The notes below the pieces were generated by a model. That model was not told the DNA's origin, did not search any database, and saw only the letters and a program-made list of their open reading frames with translations. From positions 10,230,001 through 10,294,000 of the forward strand of contig NC_135141.1 in the NCBI RefSeq assembly GCF_051014445.1: a stretch of 64,000 nucleotides of DNA, given 5' to 3'. Both the position numbers and the translations under genes were made by a program. Below are positions 11,380-24,514 of the stretch, one piece after another. Position 1 is the first letter of the stretch, and every line of letters begins with the position of its first letter. The stretch is from Colletes latitarsis (taxonomy: Eukaryota; Arthropoda; Insecta; Hymenoptera; Colletidae).

Positions 11380-12830
11380 CCAGATGAGGGCAAATGCCAG
11401 ACATTACCCAGACCTAACCGGTGTTATCCTCTAAAATATACATCGAAACCAGGTTTAATTGACAGTTTCAGTGTGGTACCACATTACTGCGTGATCCAAA
11501 CCAGAAACAGCCCGGGATCTGGCCAACAGGTATGCGAATGATGCGAAAGTATGAGCCAAATGGGGGCAAATCCCAGACATATCCCAAGCCTAAGCGGTGT
11601 TATCCCCTAAAATATAGATCGAATCCAGGTTTAGTGGACTGTTTCAGTGTCGTACCACATTACTACGTGATCCAAACCAGAAAACGCCAAGATCTGGCCA
11701 ACAGGTATGCGAAAGATGCGATAGTATGAGCCTGATGAGGGCAAATCCCAGACATAACCCGGACCTACCCGGTGTTATCCTCTAAAATATAGATCGAAAC
11801 CAGGTTTAATTGACAGATTCAGTGTGGTACCACATTACTACGTGATCCAAACCAGAAAACCCCAGGATCTGGCCAACAGGTATGCGAAAGATGCGATAGT
11901 ATGAGCCAGATGATGCCAAATCCCAGACATAACCCTGACCTAACCGGTGTTATCCTCTAAAATATAAATCGAAACCAGGGTTAATTGACTGCTTCAGTGT
12001 GGTACAACATTACTGCGTGATCCAAACCAGAAATAGCCCAGGATCTGGACAAAAGGTATGCGAAAGATGCGACAGTATGAGCCAGATGAGGGCAAATGCC
12101 AGACATTACCCAGACCTAACCGGTGTTATCCTCTAAAATATACATCGAAACCAGGTTTAATTGACAGTTTCAGTGTGGTACCACATTACTGCGTGATCCA
12201 AACCAGAAACAGCCCGGGATCTGGCCAACAGGTATGCGAATGATGCGAAAGTATGAGCCAAATGGGGGCAAATCCCAGACATATCCCAAGCCTAAGCGGT
12301 GTTATCCCCTAAAATATAGATCGAATCCAGGTTTAGTGGACTGTTTCAGTGTCGTACCACATTACTACGTGATCCAAACCAGAAAACGCCAAGATCTGGC
12401 CAACAGGTATGCGAAAGATGCGATAGTATGAGCCTGATGAGGGCAAATCCCAGACATAACCCGGACCTACCCGGTGTTATCCTCTAAAATATAGATCGAA
12501 ACCAGGTTTAATTGACAGATTCAGTGTGGTACCACATTACTACGTGATCCAAACCAGAAAACCCCAGGATCTGGCCAACAGGTATGCGAAAGATGCGATA
12601 GTATGAGCCAGATGATGCCAAATCCCAGACATAACCCTGACCTAACCGGTGTTATCCTCTAAAATATAAATCGAAACCAGGGTTAATTGACTGCTTCAGT
12701 GTGGTACAACATTACTGCGTGATCCAAACCAGAAATAGCCCAGGATCTGGACAAAAGGTATGCGAAAGATGCGACAGTATGAGCCAGATGAGGGCAAATG
12801 CCAGACATTACCCAGACATAACCGTTGTTA
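11380..12830 (+). repeat. 4-mer higher-order repeat (702 bp), two copies
   Basis: The rare agcccgggatctgg occurs at about 11509 and 12211, 702 bp apart, and flanking sequence matches from about 11380 to 12830. Both copies include caaatgggggcaaatccc, atatcccaagcctaagcgg and cgtaccacatt, none of which is common elsewhere in the array. Confidence 0.85.
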
Positions 12831-13214
12831 TCCTCTAAAATATACATCGAAACCAGGTTTAATTGACAGCTTCAGTGTGGTACCACATTACTACGTGATC
12901 CAAACCAGAGAACCCCAGGATCTGGCCAACAGGTATGCGAAAGATGCGATAGTATGAGCCAGATGATGGCAAATCCCGGACACAACCCTGACCTAATCGG
13001 TGTTATCCTCTAAAATATAGATCGCAACCAGGTTTAATTGACAGTTTGAGTGTGGTACCACATTACTACGTGATCCAAACCAGAAAACCCCAGGATCTGG
13101 CAAACAGGTATGCGTAAGATGCGAAAGTATGAGCCAGATGAGGGCAAATGCCAGACATAACCCAGACCCAACCGGTGTTATCCTCTAAGATATACATCGA
13201 AACCTGGTTTAGTT

Positions 13215-13238
13215 GACTGTTTCAGGGTTATACAAACC
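13215..13238 (+). repeat. Palindrome-less short monomer, junction 2
   Basis: gactgtttcag runs directly into ggttatacaaacc, then aaaaatagcccagg. Sister copy at 17911. Confidence 0.85.
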
Positions 13239-15837
13239 AAAAATAGCCCAGGATCTGGCCAACAGGTATGCGAAAGATGCGATAGTATGAGCCAGATGAT
13301 GGCAAATCCCAGACATTACCCAGACATAACCGGTGTTATCCTCTAAAATATAAATCGAAACCAGGTTTAATTGACTGTTTCAGTGTGGTACCACATTACT
13401 GCGTGATCCCAACCAGAAATAGCCCAGGATCTGGTCAACAGGTATGCGAAAGATGCGAAAGTATGAGCCTGATGAGGGCAAATCCCAGACAGAAGCCAGA
13501 CCTAACCGGTGTTATCCTCTATAATATTGATCCAATCCAAGTTTAATTGACTGTTCCAGTGTGGTACGACATTACTGCGTGATCCAAACCAGAATAAAGC
13601 CCAGGATCTGGCCAACAAGTATGCGATTAATGCGAAAGTATGAGCCAGATGATTGCAAATACCAGACCTAACACAAACCTAACCGGTGTTATCCTATGAA
13701 ATATAGATCGAAACCAGATTTAATTTTCTGTTTCAGTGTGGTACGACATTTACTACGTGATCCAAACTAGAAAAAGCCCAGGATCTGGCCAACAAGTATG
13801 CGAAAAATGCGAAATTGTGAGCCAGATAAGGGCAAATCCCAGACGTAACCCAGACCTAACCGGTGTTATCCTCTAGAATATTGATCCAATCCAAGTTTAA
13901 TTGACTGTATCAGTGTGGTACGACATTACTGCGTGATCCAAACCAGAAGAAAGCCCAGGATCTGGCCAACAAGTATGCGATTAATGCGAAAGTATGAACA
14001 AGATGAGGGCAAATCCCAGACAGAAGCCAGACCTAACCGGTGTTATCCTCTAAAATATTGATCCAATCCAAGATTAATTGACTGTTTCGGTGTGGTACCA
14101 GATTACTACGTGTTCCAAACTAGAAAGAGCCCAGGATCTAGCCAACAGGTATGCGAATGATGCGAGAGTATGAGCCAGATGATGGCAAATCCCAGACATA
14201 ACCCTGACCCAAACGGTGATATCCTCTACAATATACATCGAAACCAGGTTTAATTGACTGTTTCAGTGTGCTACGACATTACTGCGTGATCCAAACCAGA
14301 AAAAACCCAGCATCTGGCCAACAAGTATGCGAGACATGCGACAGTATGAGCCAGATGAGGGCAAACCCCAGACATAAGCCCGACCTAACCGGTGTTATCC
14401 TCTAAAATATACATTGAAACCAGGTTTAATTGACTGTTTCAGTGTGGTACCACATTACTGCGGGATCCAAACCAGAATAGCCCAGGATCTGGGCAACAGG
14501 TATGCGAATGATGCGAAAGTATGAGCCAAATGAGGGCAAATCCCAGACATAACCCAGACCTAACCGGTGTTATCCTCTAAAATATTGATCCAATCCAAGA
14601 TTAATTGACTGTTTCGATGTGGTACCAGATTACTACGTGTTCCAAACTAGAAAGAGCCCAGGATCTAGCCAACAGGTATGCGAATGATGCGAAAGTATGA
14701 GCCAGATGATGGCAAATCTCAGACATAACCCAGACCTAACCGGTGTTATCCTCTAGAATATTGATCCAATCCAAGTTTAATTGACTGTTTCAGTGTGGTA
14801 CGACATTACTGCGTGATCCAAACCAGAAGAAAGCCCAGGATCTGGCCAACAAGTATGCGATTAATGCGAAAGTATGAACAAGATGAGGGCAAATCCCAGA
14901 CAGAAGCCAGCCCTAACCGGTGTTATCCTCTAAAATATTGATCCAATCCAAGATTAATTGACTGTTTCGGTGTGGTACCAGATTACTACGTGTTCCAAAC
15001 TAGAAAGAGCCCAGGATCTAGCCAACAGGTATGCGAATGATGCGAAAGTATGAGCCAGATGATGGCAAATCCCAGACATAACACAGACCTAACCGGTGTT
15101 ATCCTCTAAAATATACATCGAAACCAGGTTTAATTGACAGTTTCAGTGTGGTACCACATTACTACGTGGTCCAAACCAGACAACCCCAGGATCTGGCCAA
15201 CAGGTATGCGAAAGATGCGATAGTATGAGCCAGATGATGGCAAATCCCAGACATAACCCCGACCTAACCGGTGTTATCCACTAAAATATAAATCGAAACC
15301 AGGATTAATTGACTGTTTCAGTGTGGTACCACATTACTGCGTGATCCAAACCAGAATAGCCCAGGATCTGGCCAACAGGTATGCGAATGATGCGAAAGTA
15401 TGAGCCAAATGAGGGCAAATCCCAGACATAACCCAAGCCTAGGCGGTGTTATACTCTAAAATATAGATCGAATCCAGGTTTAGTGGACTGTTTCAGTGTG
15501 GTACCACATTTCTACGGGATACAAATCAGAAATAACCCAGGATCTGGCTAGCAAGTATGCGAAAACAGCGAATGTATGAGCCAGATGAGGGCAAATCCCA
15601 GACATAACCCAGACCTAACCGGTGTTATCCTCTAAAATATACATCGAAACCTGGTTTAATTGACTGTTTTAGTGTGGTACCACACTACTGCGTGATCCAA
15701 ACCAGAAATAGCCCAGGATCTGGCCACCAGGTATGCGAAAGATGCGAATGTATGAGCCAGATGAGGGCAAATGCCAGACATAACCCAGACCCAACCGGTG
15801 TTATCCTCTAAAATATACATCGAAACCTGGTTTAATT

Positions 15838-15861
15838 GACTGTTTCAGGGTTATACAAACC
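15838..15861 (+). repeat. Palindrome-less short monomer, junction 3
   Basis: Same ggttatac form, followed by agaaatagcccagg and the unusual gtatgtgccag. Sister copy at 21762. Confidence 0.85.
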
Positions 15862-15984
15862 AGAAATAGCCCAGGATCTGGCCAACAGTTATGCGAAAGA
15901 TGCGATAGTATGTGCCAGATGATGGCAAATCCCAGACATTACCCAGACATAACCGGTGTTATCCTCTAAAATATAAATCGAAAC

Positions 15985-16850
15985 CAGGTTTAATTGACTG
16001 TTTCAGTGTGCTACGACATTATTGCGTGATCCAAACCAGAAGAAAACTTAGGATCTGGCCAACTGGTATGTGAAAGATGCGATAGTATGAGCCAGATGAT
16101 GGCAAATCCCAGACATAACCCTGACCTAACCGGTGTTTTCCCTAAAATATACATCGAAACCGGGTTTGATTGACTGTTTCAGTGTGCTACGACATTACTG
16201 CGTGATCCAAACCAGTAGAAATCCCAGGATCTGGCCAACTGGTATGTGAAAGATGCGATAGTATGAGCCAGATGATGGCAAATCCCAGACATAACCCTGA
16301 CCTAACCGGTGTTATCCTCTAAAATATAAATCGAAACCAGGTTTAATTGACTGTTTCAGTGTGCTACGACATTACTGCGTGATCCAAACCAGAAATAGCC
16401 CAGGATCTGGCCAACAGGTATGCGAATGATGCGAAAGTATGAGCCAAATGAGGGCAAATCCCAGACATAACCCAAGTCTAAGCGGTGTTATCCTCTAAAA
16501 TATAGATCGAATCCAGGTTTAGTGGGCTGTTTCAGTATGGTACCACATTTCTACGTGATACAAACCAGAAATAACCCAGCATCTGGCCAACAAGTATGCG
16601 AAAAAAGCGAATGTATGAGCCAGATGAGGGCAAATCCCAGACATAACCCAGGCCTAACCGGTGTTATCCTCGAAAATATAGATCGAAACCAGGTTTAATT
16701 GACAGTTTCAGTGTGGTACCACATTACTACGTGATCGAAACCAGAAAACCTCAGTATCTGGCGAACAGGTATGCGAAAGATGCGAAAGTATGAGCCAGAT
16801 GAGTGCAAATCCCAGACAGAAGCCAGACCTAACCGGTGTTATCCTCTAAA
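15985..16850 (+). repeat. Connector of 4-mer-type monomers between large blocks
   Basis: After the upstream block ends, monomers with tgtgctacgaca, ggccaactggtatgtgaaag and gttttccctaaaata appear (16000-16380). They match the 8531-10113 higher-order repeat. Mixed monomers follow to the restart at 16851. This is evidence of sequence exchange over about 7 kb within the array (offset 7,155 bp at the ttttccc landmark). Confidence 0.7.
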
Positions 16851-17049
16851 ATATTGATCCAATCCTAGATTAATTGACTGTTTCAGTCTGGTACCACATT
16901 GCTACGTGTTCCAGACTAGAAAGAGCCCAGGATCTAGCCAACAGGTATGCGAAAAATGGGAAAGTATGAGACAGATCAGGGCAAATCCCAGACATAAGCC
17001 ATAGAGCCGGTGCTATCCTCTAAAATATAGATCGAAACCAGGTTTAGTT

Positions 17050-17073
17050 GACTATATCGGGGTTATCGAAACC
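17050..17073 (+). repeat. Palindrome-less short monomer, junction 4
   Basis: gactatatcgg form, the duplicate of the 10773 junction at an offset of 6,277 bp. Confidence 0.85.
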
Positions 17074-17910
17074 TGAAGAAAACCCAGGATCTGGCCAAGA
17101 ATTATGAGAAAAATGCGAACGTATGAGCAAGGTGAGGGCAAGTCGCCTATCCAATCGAGACCCAACCGGTGTTATCCTTTAAAATATTGATCGTGGCCTG
17201 GTTTAATTGACTGTTTCAGTGTGGTACTACATTACTACGCGATCCAAGCCAGAAAGAGCCCAGGATCTGGCCAACCATTATGCGAAGAATGCGAAATTAT
17301 GAGCCAGATGAGGGCAAATCTCAGACATTACCCAGACATAACCGGTGTTATCCTCTAAAATATAAATCGAAACCAGGGTTAATTGACTGCTTCAGTGTGG
17401 TACAACATTACTGCGTGATCCAAACCAGAAATAGCCCAGGATCTGGCCAAAAGGTATGCGAAAGATGCGACAGTATGAGCCAGATGAGGGCAAATGCCAG
17501 ACATTACCCAGACATAACCGTTGTTATCCTCTAAAATATACATCGAAACCAGGTTTAATTGACAGCTTCAGTGTGGTACCACATTACTACGTGATCCAAA
17601 CCAGAAAACCCCAGGATCTGGCCAACAGGTATGCGAAAGATGCGATAGTATGAGCCAGATGATGGCAAATCCCGGACACAACCCTGACCTAATCGGTGTT
17701 ATCCTCTAAAATATAGATCGCAACCAGGTTTAATTGACAGTTTCAGTGTGGTACCACATTACTACGTGATCCAAACCAGAAAACCCCAGGATCTGGCAAA
17801 CAGGTATGCGTAAGATGCGAAAGTATGAGCCAGATGAGGGCATATGCCAGACATAACCCAGACCCAACCGGTGTTATCCTCTAAGATATACATCGAAACC
17901 TGGTTTAATT

Positions 17911-17934
17911 GACTGTTTCAGGGTTATACAAACC
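17911..17934 (+). repeat. Palindrome-less short monomer, junction 5
   Basis: Duplicate of the 13215 junction at an offset of 4,696 bp, with the same aaaaatagccc follow-on. Confidence 0.85.
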
Positions 17935-20900
17935 AAAAATAGCCCAGGATCTGGCCAACAGGTATGCGAAAGATGCGATAGTATGAGCCAGATGATGGCA
18001 AATCCCAGACATTACCCAGACATAACCGGTGTTATCCTCTAAAATATAAATCGATACCAGGTTTAATTGACTGTTTCAGTGTGGTACCACATTACTGCGT
18101 GATCCCAACCAGAAATAGCCCAGGATCTGGTCAACAGGTATGCGAAAGATGCGAAAGTATGAGCCTGATGAGGGCAAGTCCCAGACAGAAGCCAGACCTA
18201 ACCGGTGTTATCCTCTATAATATTGATCCATTCCAAGTTTAATTGACTGTTCCAGTGTGGTACGACATTACTGCGTGATCCAAACCAGAATAAAGCCCAG
18301 GATCTGGCCAACAAGTATGCGATTAATGCGAAAGTATGAGCCAGATGATTGCAAATACCAGACCTAACACAAACCTAACCGGTGTTATCCTATAAAATAT
18401 AGATCGAAACCAGATTTAATTTTCTGTTTCAGTGTGGTACGACATTTACTACGTGATCCGATCTAGAAAAAGCCCAGGATCTGGCCAACAAGTATGCGAA
18501 AAATGCGAAATTGTGAGCCAGATAAGGGCAAATCCCAGACGTAACCCAGACCTAACCGGTGTTATCCTCTAAAATATAGATCGAAACCAGGTTTAATTGA
18601 CTGTTTCAGTGTGGTACCACATTACTGCGTGATCCAAACCAGAAATAGCCCAGGATCTAGTCAACAGGTATGCGAAAGATGCGAAAGTATGAGCCAGATG
18701 TGGGCAAATCTCAGACATAATCCAGACCTAACCGGTGTTATCCTCTAGAATATTGATCCAATCCAAGTTTAATTGACTGTATCAGTGTGGTACGACATTA
18801 CTGCGTGATCCAAACCAGAAGAAAGCCCAGGATCTGGCCAACAAGTATGCGATTAATGCGAAAGTATGAACAAGATGAGGGCAAATCCCAGACAGAAGCC
18901 AGACCTAACCGGTGTTATCCTCTAAAATATTGATCCAATCCAAGATTAATTGACTGTTTCGGTGTGGTACCAGATTACTACGTGTTCCAAACTAGAAAGA
19001 GCCCAGGATCTAGCCAACAGGTATGCGAATGATGCGAAGGTATGAGCCAGATGATGGCAAATCCCAGACATAACCCTGACCCAACCGGTGTTATCCTCTA
19101 TAATATACATCGAAACCAGGTTTAATTGACTGTTTCAGTGTACTACGACATTACTGCGTGATCCAAACCAGAAAAAACCCAGCATCTGGCCAACAAGTAT
19201 GCGAGACATGCGACAGTATGAGCCAGATGAGGGCAAACCCCAGACATAAGCCCGACCTAACCGGTGTTATCCTCTAAAATATACATTGAAACCAGGTTTA
19301 ATTGACTGTTTCAGTGTGGTACCACATTACTGCGGGATCCAAACCAGAATAGCCCAGGATCTGGGCAACAGGTATGCGAATGATGCGAAAGTGTGAGCCA
19401 AATGAGGGCAAATCCCAGACATAACCCAGACCTAACCGGTGTTATCCTCTAAAATATTGATCCAATCCAAAATTAATTGACTGTTTCGGTGTGGTACCAG
19501 ATTACTACGTGTTCCAAACTAGAAAGAGCCCAGGATCTAGCCAACAGGTATGCGAATGATGCGAAAGTATGAGCCAGATGATGGCAAATCTCAGACATAA
19601 CCCAGACCTAACCGGTGTTATCCTCTAGAATATTGATCCAATCCAAGTTTAATTGACTGTTTCAGTGTGGTACGACATTACTGCGTGATCCAAACCAGAA
19701 GAAAGCCCAGGATCTGGCCAACAAGTATGCGATTAATGCGAAAGTATGAACAAGATGAGGGCAAATCCCAGACAGAAGCCAGACCTAACCGGTGTTATCC
19801 TCTAAAATATTGATCCAATCCAAGATTAATTGACTGTTTCGGTGTGGTACCAGATTACTACGTGTTCCAAACTAGAAAGAGCCCAGGATCTAGCCAACAG
19901 GTATGCGAATGATGCGAAAGTATGAGCCAGATGATGGCAAATCCCAGACATAACCCAGACCTAACCGGTGTTATCCTCTAAAATATAGATCGAAACCAGG
20001 TTTAATTGACTGTTTCAGTGTGGTACCACATTACTACGTGATCCAAACCAGAAAACCACGGGATCTGGCCAACAAGTATGCGAAACCTGCGAAAGTATGA
20101 GCCAGATGATGGCAAATCCCAGACTTAACCCCGACCTAACCCGTGTTATCCTCTAAAATATAAATCGAAACCAGGTTTAATTGACTGTTTCAGTGTGGTA
20201 CCACATTACTGCGTGATCCAAACCAGAATAGCCCAGGATCTGGCCAACAGGTATGCGAATGATGCGAAAGTATGAGCCAAATGAGGGCAAATCCCAGACA
20301 TAACCCAGACCTAACCGGTGTTATCCTCTAAAACATTGATCCAATGCAAGATTAATTGACTGTTTCGGAGTGGTACCAGATTACTACGTGTTCCAAACTA
20401 GAAAGAGCCCAGGATCTAGCCAACAGGTATGCGAATGATGCGAAAGTATGAGCCAGACGATGGCAAATCCCAGACATAACCCAGACCTAACCGGTGTTAT
20501 CCTCTAAAATATAGATCGAAACCAGGTTTAATTGACTGTTTCAGTGTGGTACCACATTACTGCGTGATCCAAACCAGAAATAGCCCAGGATCTAGCCAAC
20601 AGGTATGCGAGAGATGCGAAAGTATGAACCAGATGAGGGCAAATGCCAGACATAACCCAGACCTAACCGGTGTTATCCTCTAGAATATTGATCCAATCCA
20701 AGTTTAATTGACTGTTTCAGTGTGGCACAACATTACTACGTGATCCAAACCAGTAAAACCCTAGGATCTGGCCAACAAGTATGCGAAACCTGCGAAAGTA
20801 TGAGCCAGATGAGGGCAAATCCCAGACATCACCCAAACCTAACCGGTGTTATCCTCTAAAATATTGATCGAATCCAAATTTAATTGACAGTCTCAGTGTG

Positions 20901-21761
20901 GTATCACATTACTACGTGATCCAAACCAGAAACCCCCACGATCTGGCCAACGGGTATGCGAAAGATGCGACAGTATGAGCCAGATGAGTGCAAATGCCAG
21001 ACATTACCCAGACATAACCGGTGTTATCCTCTAAAATATACATCGAAACCAGGTTTAATAGACAGTTTCAGTGTGGTACCACATTACTACGTGGTCCAAA
21101 CCAGACAACCCCAGGATATGGCCAAAAGGTATGCGAAAGATGCGATAGTATGAGCCAGATGATGGCAAATCCCAGACATAACCCCGACCTAACCGGTGTT
21201 ATCCACTAAAATATAAATCGAAACCATGTTTAATTGACTGTTTCAGTGTGGTACCACATTACTGCGTGATCCAAACCAGAATAGCCCAGGATCTGGCCAA
21301 CTGGTATGCGAATGATGCGAAAGTATGAGCCAAATGAGGGCAAATCCCAGACATAACCAAGCCTAAGCGGTGTCATACTCTAAAATATAGATCGAATCCA
21401 GGTTTAGTGGACTGTTTCAGTGTGGTACCACATTTCTACGGGATACAAATCAGAAATAACCCAGAATCTGGCTAGCAAGTATGCGAAAACAGCGAATGTA
21501 TGAGCCAGATGGGGGCAAATCCCAGACATAACCCAGACCTAACCGGTGTTATCCTCTAAAATATACATCGAAACCTGGTTTAATTGACTGTTTTAGTGTG
21601 GTACCACACTACTGCGTGATCCAAACCAGAAATAGCCCAGGATCTGGCCACCAGGTATGCGAAAGATGCGAATGTATGAGCCAGATGAGGGCAAATGCCA
21701 GACATAACCCAGACCCAACCGGTGTTATCCTCTAAAATATACATCGAAACCTGGTTTAATT

Positions 21762-21785
21762 GACTGTTTCAGGTTTATACAAACC
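21762..21785 (+). repeat. Palindrome-less short monomer, junction 6
   Basis: Duplicate of the 15838 junction with one substitution (aggtttatac instead of agggttatac). Confidence 0.85.
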
Positions 21786-21915
21786 AGAAATAGCCCAGGA
21801 TCTGGCCAACAGTTATGCGAAAGATGCGATAGTATGTGCCAGATGATGGCAAATCCCAGACATTACCCAGACATAACCGGTGTTATCCTCTAAAATATAA
21901 ATCGAAACCAGGTTT

Positions 21916-24514
21916 AATTGACTGTTTCAGTGTGGTACCACATTACTGCGTGACCCAAACCAGAAATAGCCCAGGATCTGGCCAACAATTATGCGAAGAA
22001 TGCGAAATTATGAGCCAGATGAGGGCAAATCCCAGACATTACCCAGACATAACCGGTGTTATCCTCTAAAATATAAATCGAAACCAGGTTTAATTGACTG
22101 TTCCAGTGTGGTACCACATTACTGCGTGACCCCAACCAGAAATAGCCCAGGATCTGGCCAACAAGTATACGAAAGATGCTATAGTATGAGTCTGATGAGG
22201 GCAAATCCGAGACATAAACCTGACCTAACCGTTGTTATCCTCTAAAATATACATGGAAACCAGGTTTAATTGACTGTTTCAGTATGGTACGACATTACCA
22301 CGTGATCCAAACCAGATGAAAACCCAGGATCGGGCGAACAATTATGCGAAAAAAGCGAATGTATGAGCCAGATGAGGGCAAATCCCAGACATAACACGGA
22401 CCTAACCGGTGTTATCCTCTAAAATATAGATCGCAACCAGGTTTAATTGACAGATTCAGTGTGGTACCACATTACTGCGTGATCCAAACCAGAAAACCCC
22501 GGATCTGGCCAACAGGTATGCGAAAGATGCGATAGTATGAGCCAGATGATGGCAAATCCCAGACATAACCCTGACCTAACCGGTGTTATCCTCTAAAATA
22601 TAAATCGAAACCAGGTTTAATTGGCTGCTTCAGAGTGGTACTACATTACTACGCGATCCAAGCCAGAAAGAGCCCAGGATCTGGCCAACAGGTTTGCGAA
22701 AGATGCGATAGTATGAGCCAAATGATGGCACATCCCAGACATAACCCTGACCTAACTGGTGTTATCCTCTAGAATATTGATCCAATCCAAGTTTAATTGA
22801 CTGTCTCAGTGTGGTACGACATTACTGCGTGATCCAAACCAGAAGAAAGCCCAGGATCTGGCCAACAAGTATGCGATTAATGCGAAAGTATGAACAAGAT
22901 GAGGGCAAATCCCAGACAGATGCCAGACCCAACCGGTGTTATCCTCTAAAATATTGATCCAATCCAAGATTAATTGACTGTTTCAGTGTGGTACCAGATT
23001 ACTACGTGCTCCAAACTAGAAAGAGCCCAGGATCAAGCCAAGAGGTATGCGAATGATGTGAAAGTATGAGCCAGATGATGGCAAATCCCAGACATAACCC
23101 AGACCTAACCGGTGTTATCCTCTAAAATATAGATCCAATCCAGGTTTAGTGGACTGTTTCAGTGTGGTACCACATTACTACGTGATCCAAACCAGAAAAC
23201 CACGGGATCTGGCCAGCAGGTATGCGAGAGATGCGAAAGTATGAACCAGATGAGGGCAAATGCCAGACATAACCCAGACCTAACCGGTGTTATCCTCTAG
23301 AATATTGATCCAATCCAAGTTTAATTGACTGTTTCAGTGTGGCACAACATTACTACGTGATCCAAACCAGTAAAACCCTAGGATCTGGCCAACAAGTATG
23401 CGAAACCTGCGAAAGTATGAGCCAGATGAGGGCAAATCCCAGACATAACCCAAACCTAACCGGTGTTATCCTCTAAAATATACATCGAAACCAGGTTTAA
23501 TTGACTGTTTCAGTATGGTACGACATTACTACGTGATCCAAACCAGAGGAGAACCCAGGATCGGGCGAACAAGTATGCGAAAAAAGCGAATGTATGAGCC
23601 AGATGAGGCCAAATCCCAGACATAACCCGGACCTAACCGTTGTTATCCTCTAAAATATAGATCGAAACCAGGTTTAATTGACGGATTCAGTGTGGTGCCA
23701 CATTACTGCGTGATCCAAACCAGAAAACCCCGGATCTGGCCAACAGGTATGCGAAAGATGCGATAGTATGAGCCAGATGATGGCAAATCCCAGACATAAC
23801 CCTGACCTAACCGGTGTTATCCTCTAAAATATAAATCGAAACCAGGTTTAACTGGCTGCTTCAGAGAGGTACCACATTACTGCGTGATCCAAACCAGAAA
23901 TAGCCCAGGATCTGGCCAACAGATATGCGAATGATGCGATAGTATGAGCCAGATGATGGCAAATCCCAGACATTACCCAGACATAACCGGTGTTGTCCTC
24001 TAAAATATAGATCGAAACCAGATTTAATTTTCAGTTTCAGTGTGGTACCACATTTACTACGTGATCGAAACTTGAAATAGCCCAGGATCTGGCCAACAAG
24101 TATGCGAAAAATGCGAAATTGTGAGCCAGATAGGGGCAAATCCCAGACATAACCAAAACCTAACCGGTGTTATCCTCTAGAATATAGATCGAAACCAGGT
24201 TTAATTGACTGTTTCACTGTGGTACCACATTACTGCGTGATCCAAACCAGAAAGAGCCCAGGATCTGGCCAACAATTATGCGAAGAATGCGAAATTATGA
24301 GGCAGATGAGGGCAAATCCCAGACATTACCCAGACATAACCGGTGTTATCCTCTAAAATATAAATCGAAACCAGGTTTAATTGACTGTTTCAGTGTGGTA
24401 CCACATTACTGCGTGATCCCAACCAGAAATAGCCCAGGATCTGGCCAAAAAGTATGCGAAAGATGCGATAGTATGAGCCTGATGAAGGCAAATGCCAGAC
24501 ATAACCCAGACCCA
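21916..24514 (+). repeat. Mixed satellite with a 7-mer and a 15-mer-spaced duplication
   Basis: About 22240-22640 matches 23470-23870 at an offset of 1,231 bp (7 monomers), marked by gatcgggcgaacaa and the shortened aaaaccccggatctgg. A monomer pair at 23218 with gcgagagatgcgaaag and the ggcacaacatt variant matches 20601 at an offset of 2,617 bp. No other kind of sequence is present. Confidence 0.75.

Larger units (their letters stand above)
10572..15985 (+). repeat. Large duplicated block, upstream copy
   Basis: This block returns in the same order downstream at 16851-21915, with changing offsets: 6,277 bp for 10572-11050 (marker atcctagattaattg), 4,696 bp for about 12645-13860, 4,872 bp for 13861-15100 and 5,925 bp for about 15100-15985 (marker ccagacaacccc). 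The offset changes show monomers gained or lost in each copy. The 702-bp duplication at 11.4-12.8 kb and the three palindrome-less monomers near 10773, 13215 and 15838 lie inside it. Confidence 0.8.
16851..21915 (+). repeat. Large duplicated block, downstream copy
   Basis: Counterpart of 10572-15985. Relative to that copy it lacks the first 702-bp repeat region (jump near 17335), has one extra monomer near 18550-18730, and has about six extra monomers between 19975 and 21030. The matching ends near 21910, where this copy reads tgtggtaccaca and the upstream copy reads tgtgctacgaca. Confidence 0.78.

Noticed and set aside
15985..16850. Possible transposon insertion between the large blocks
   Set aside because: The stretch is made of standard monomers in normal register, with no terminal repeats, target-site duplication or foreign sequence.
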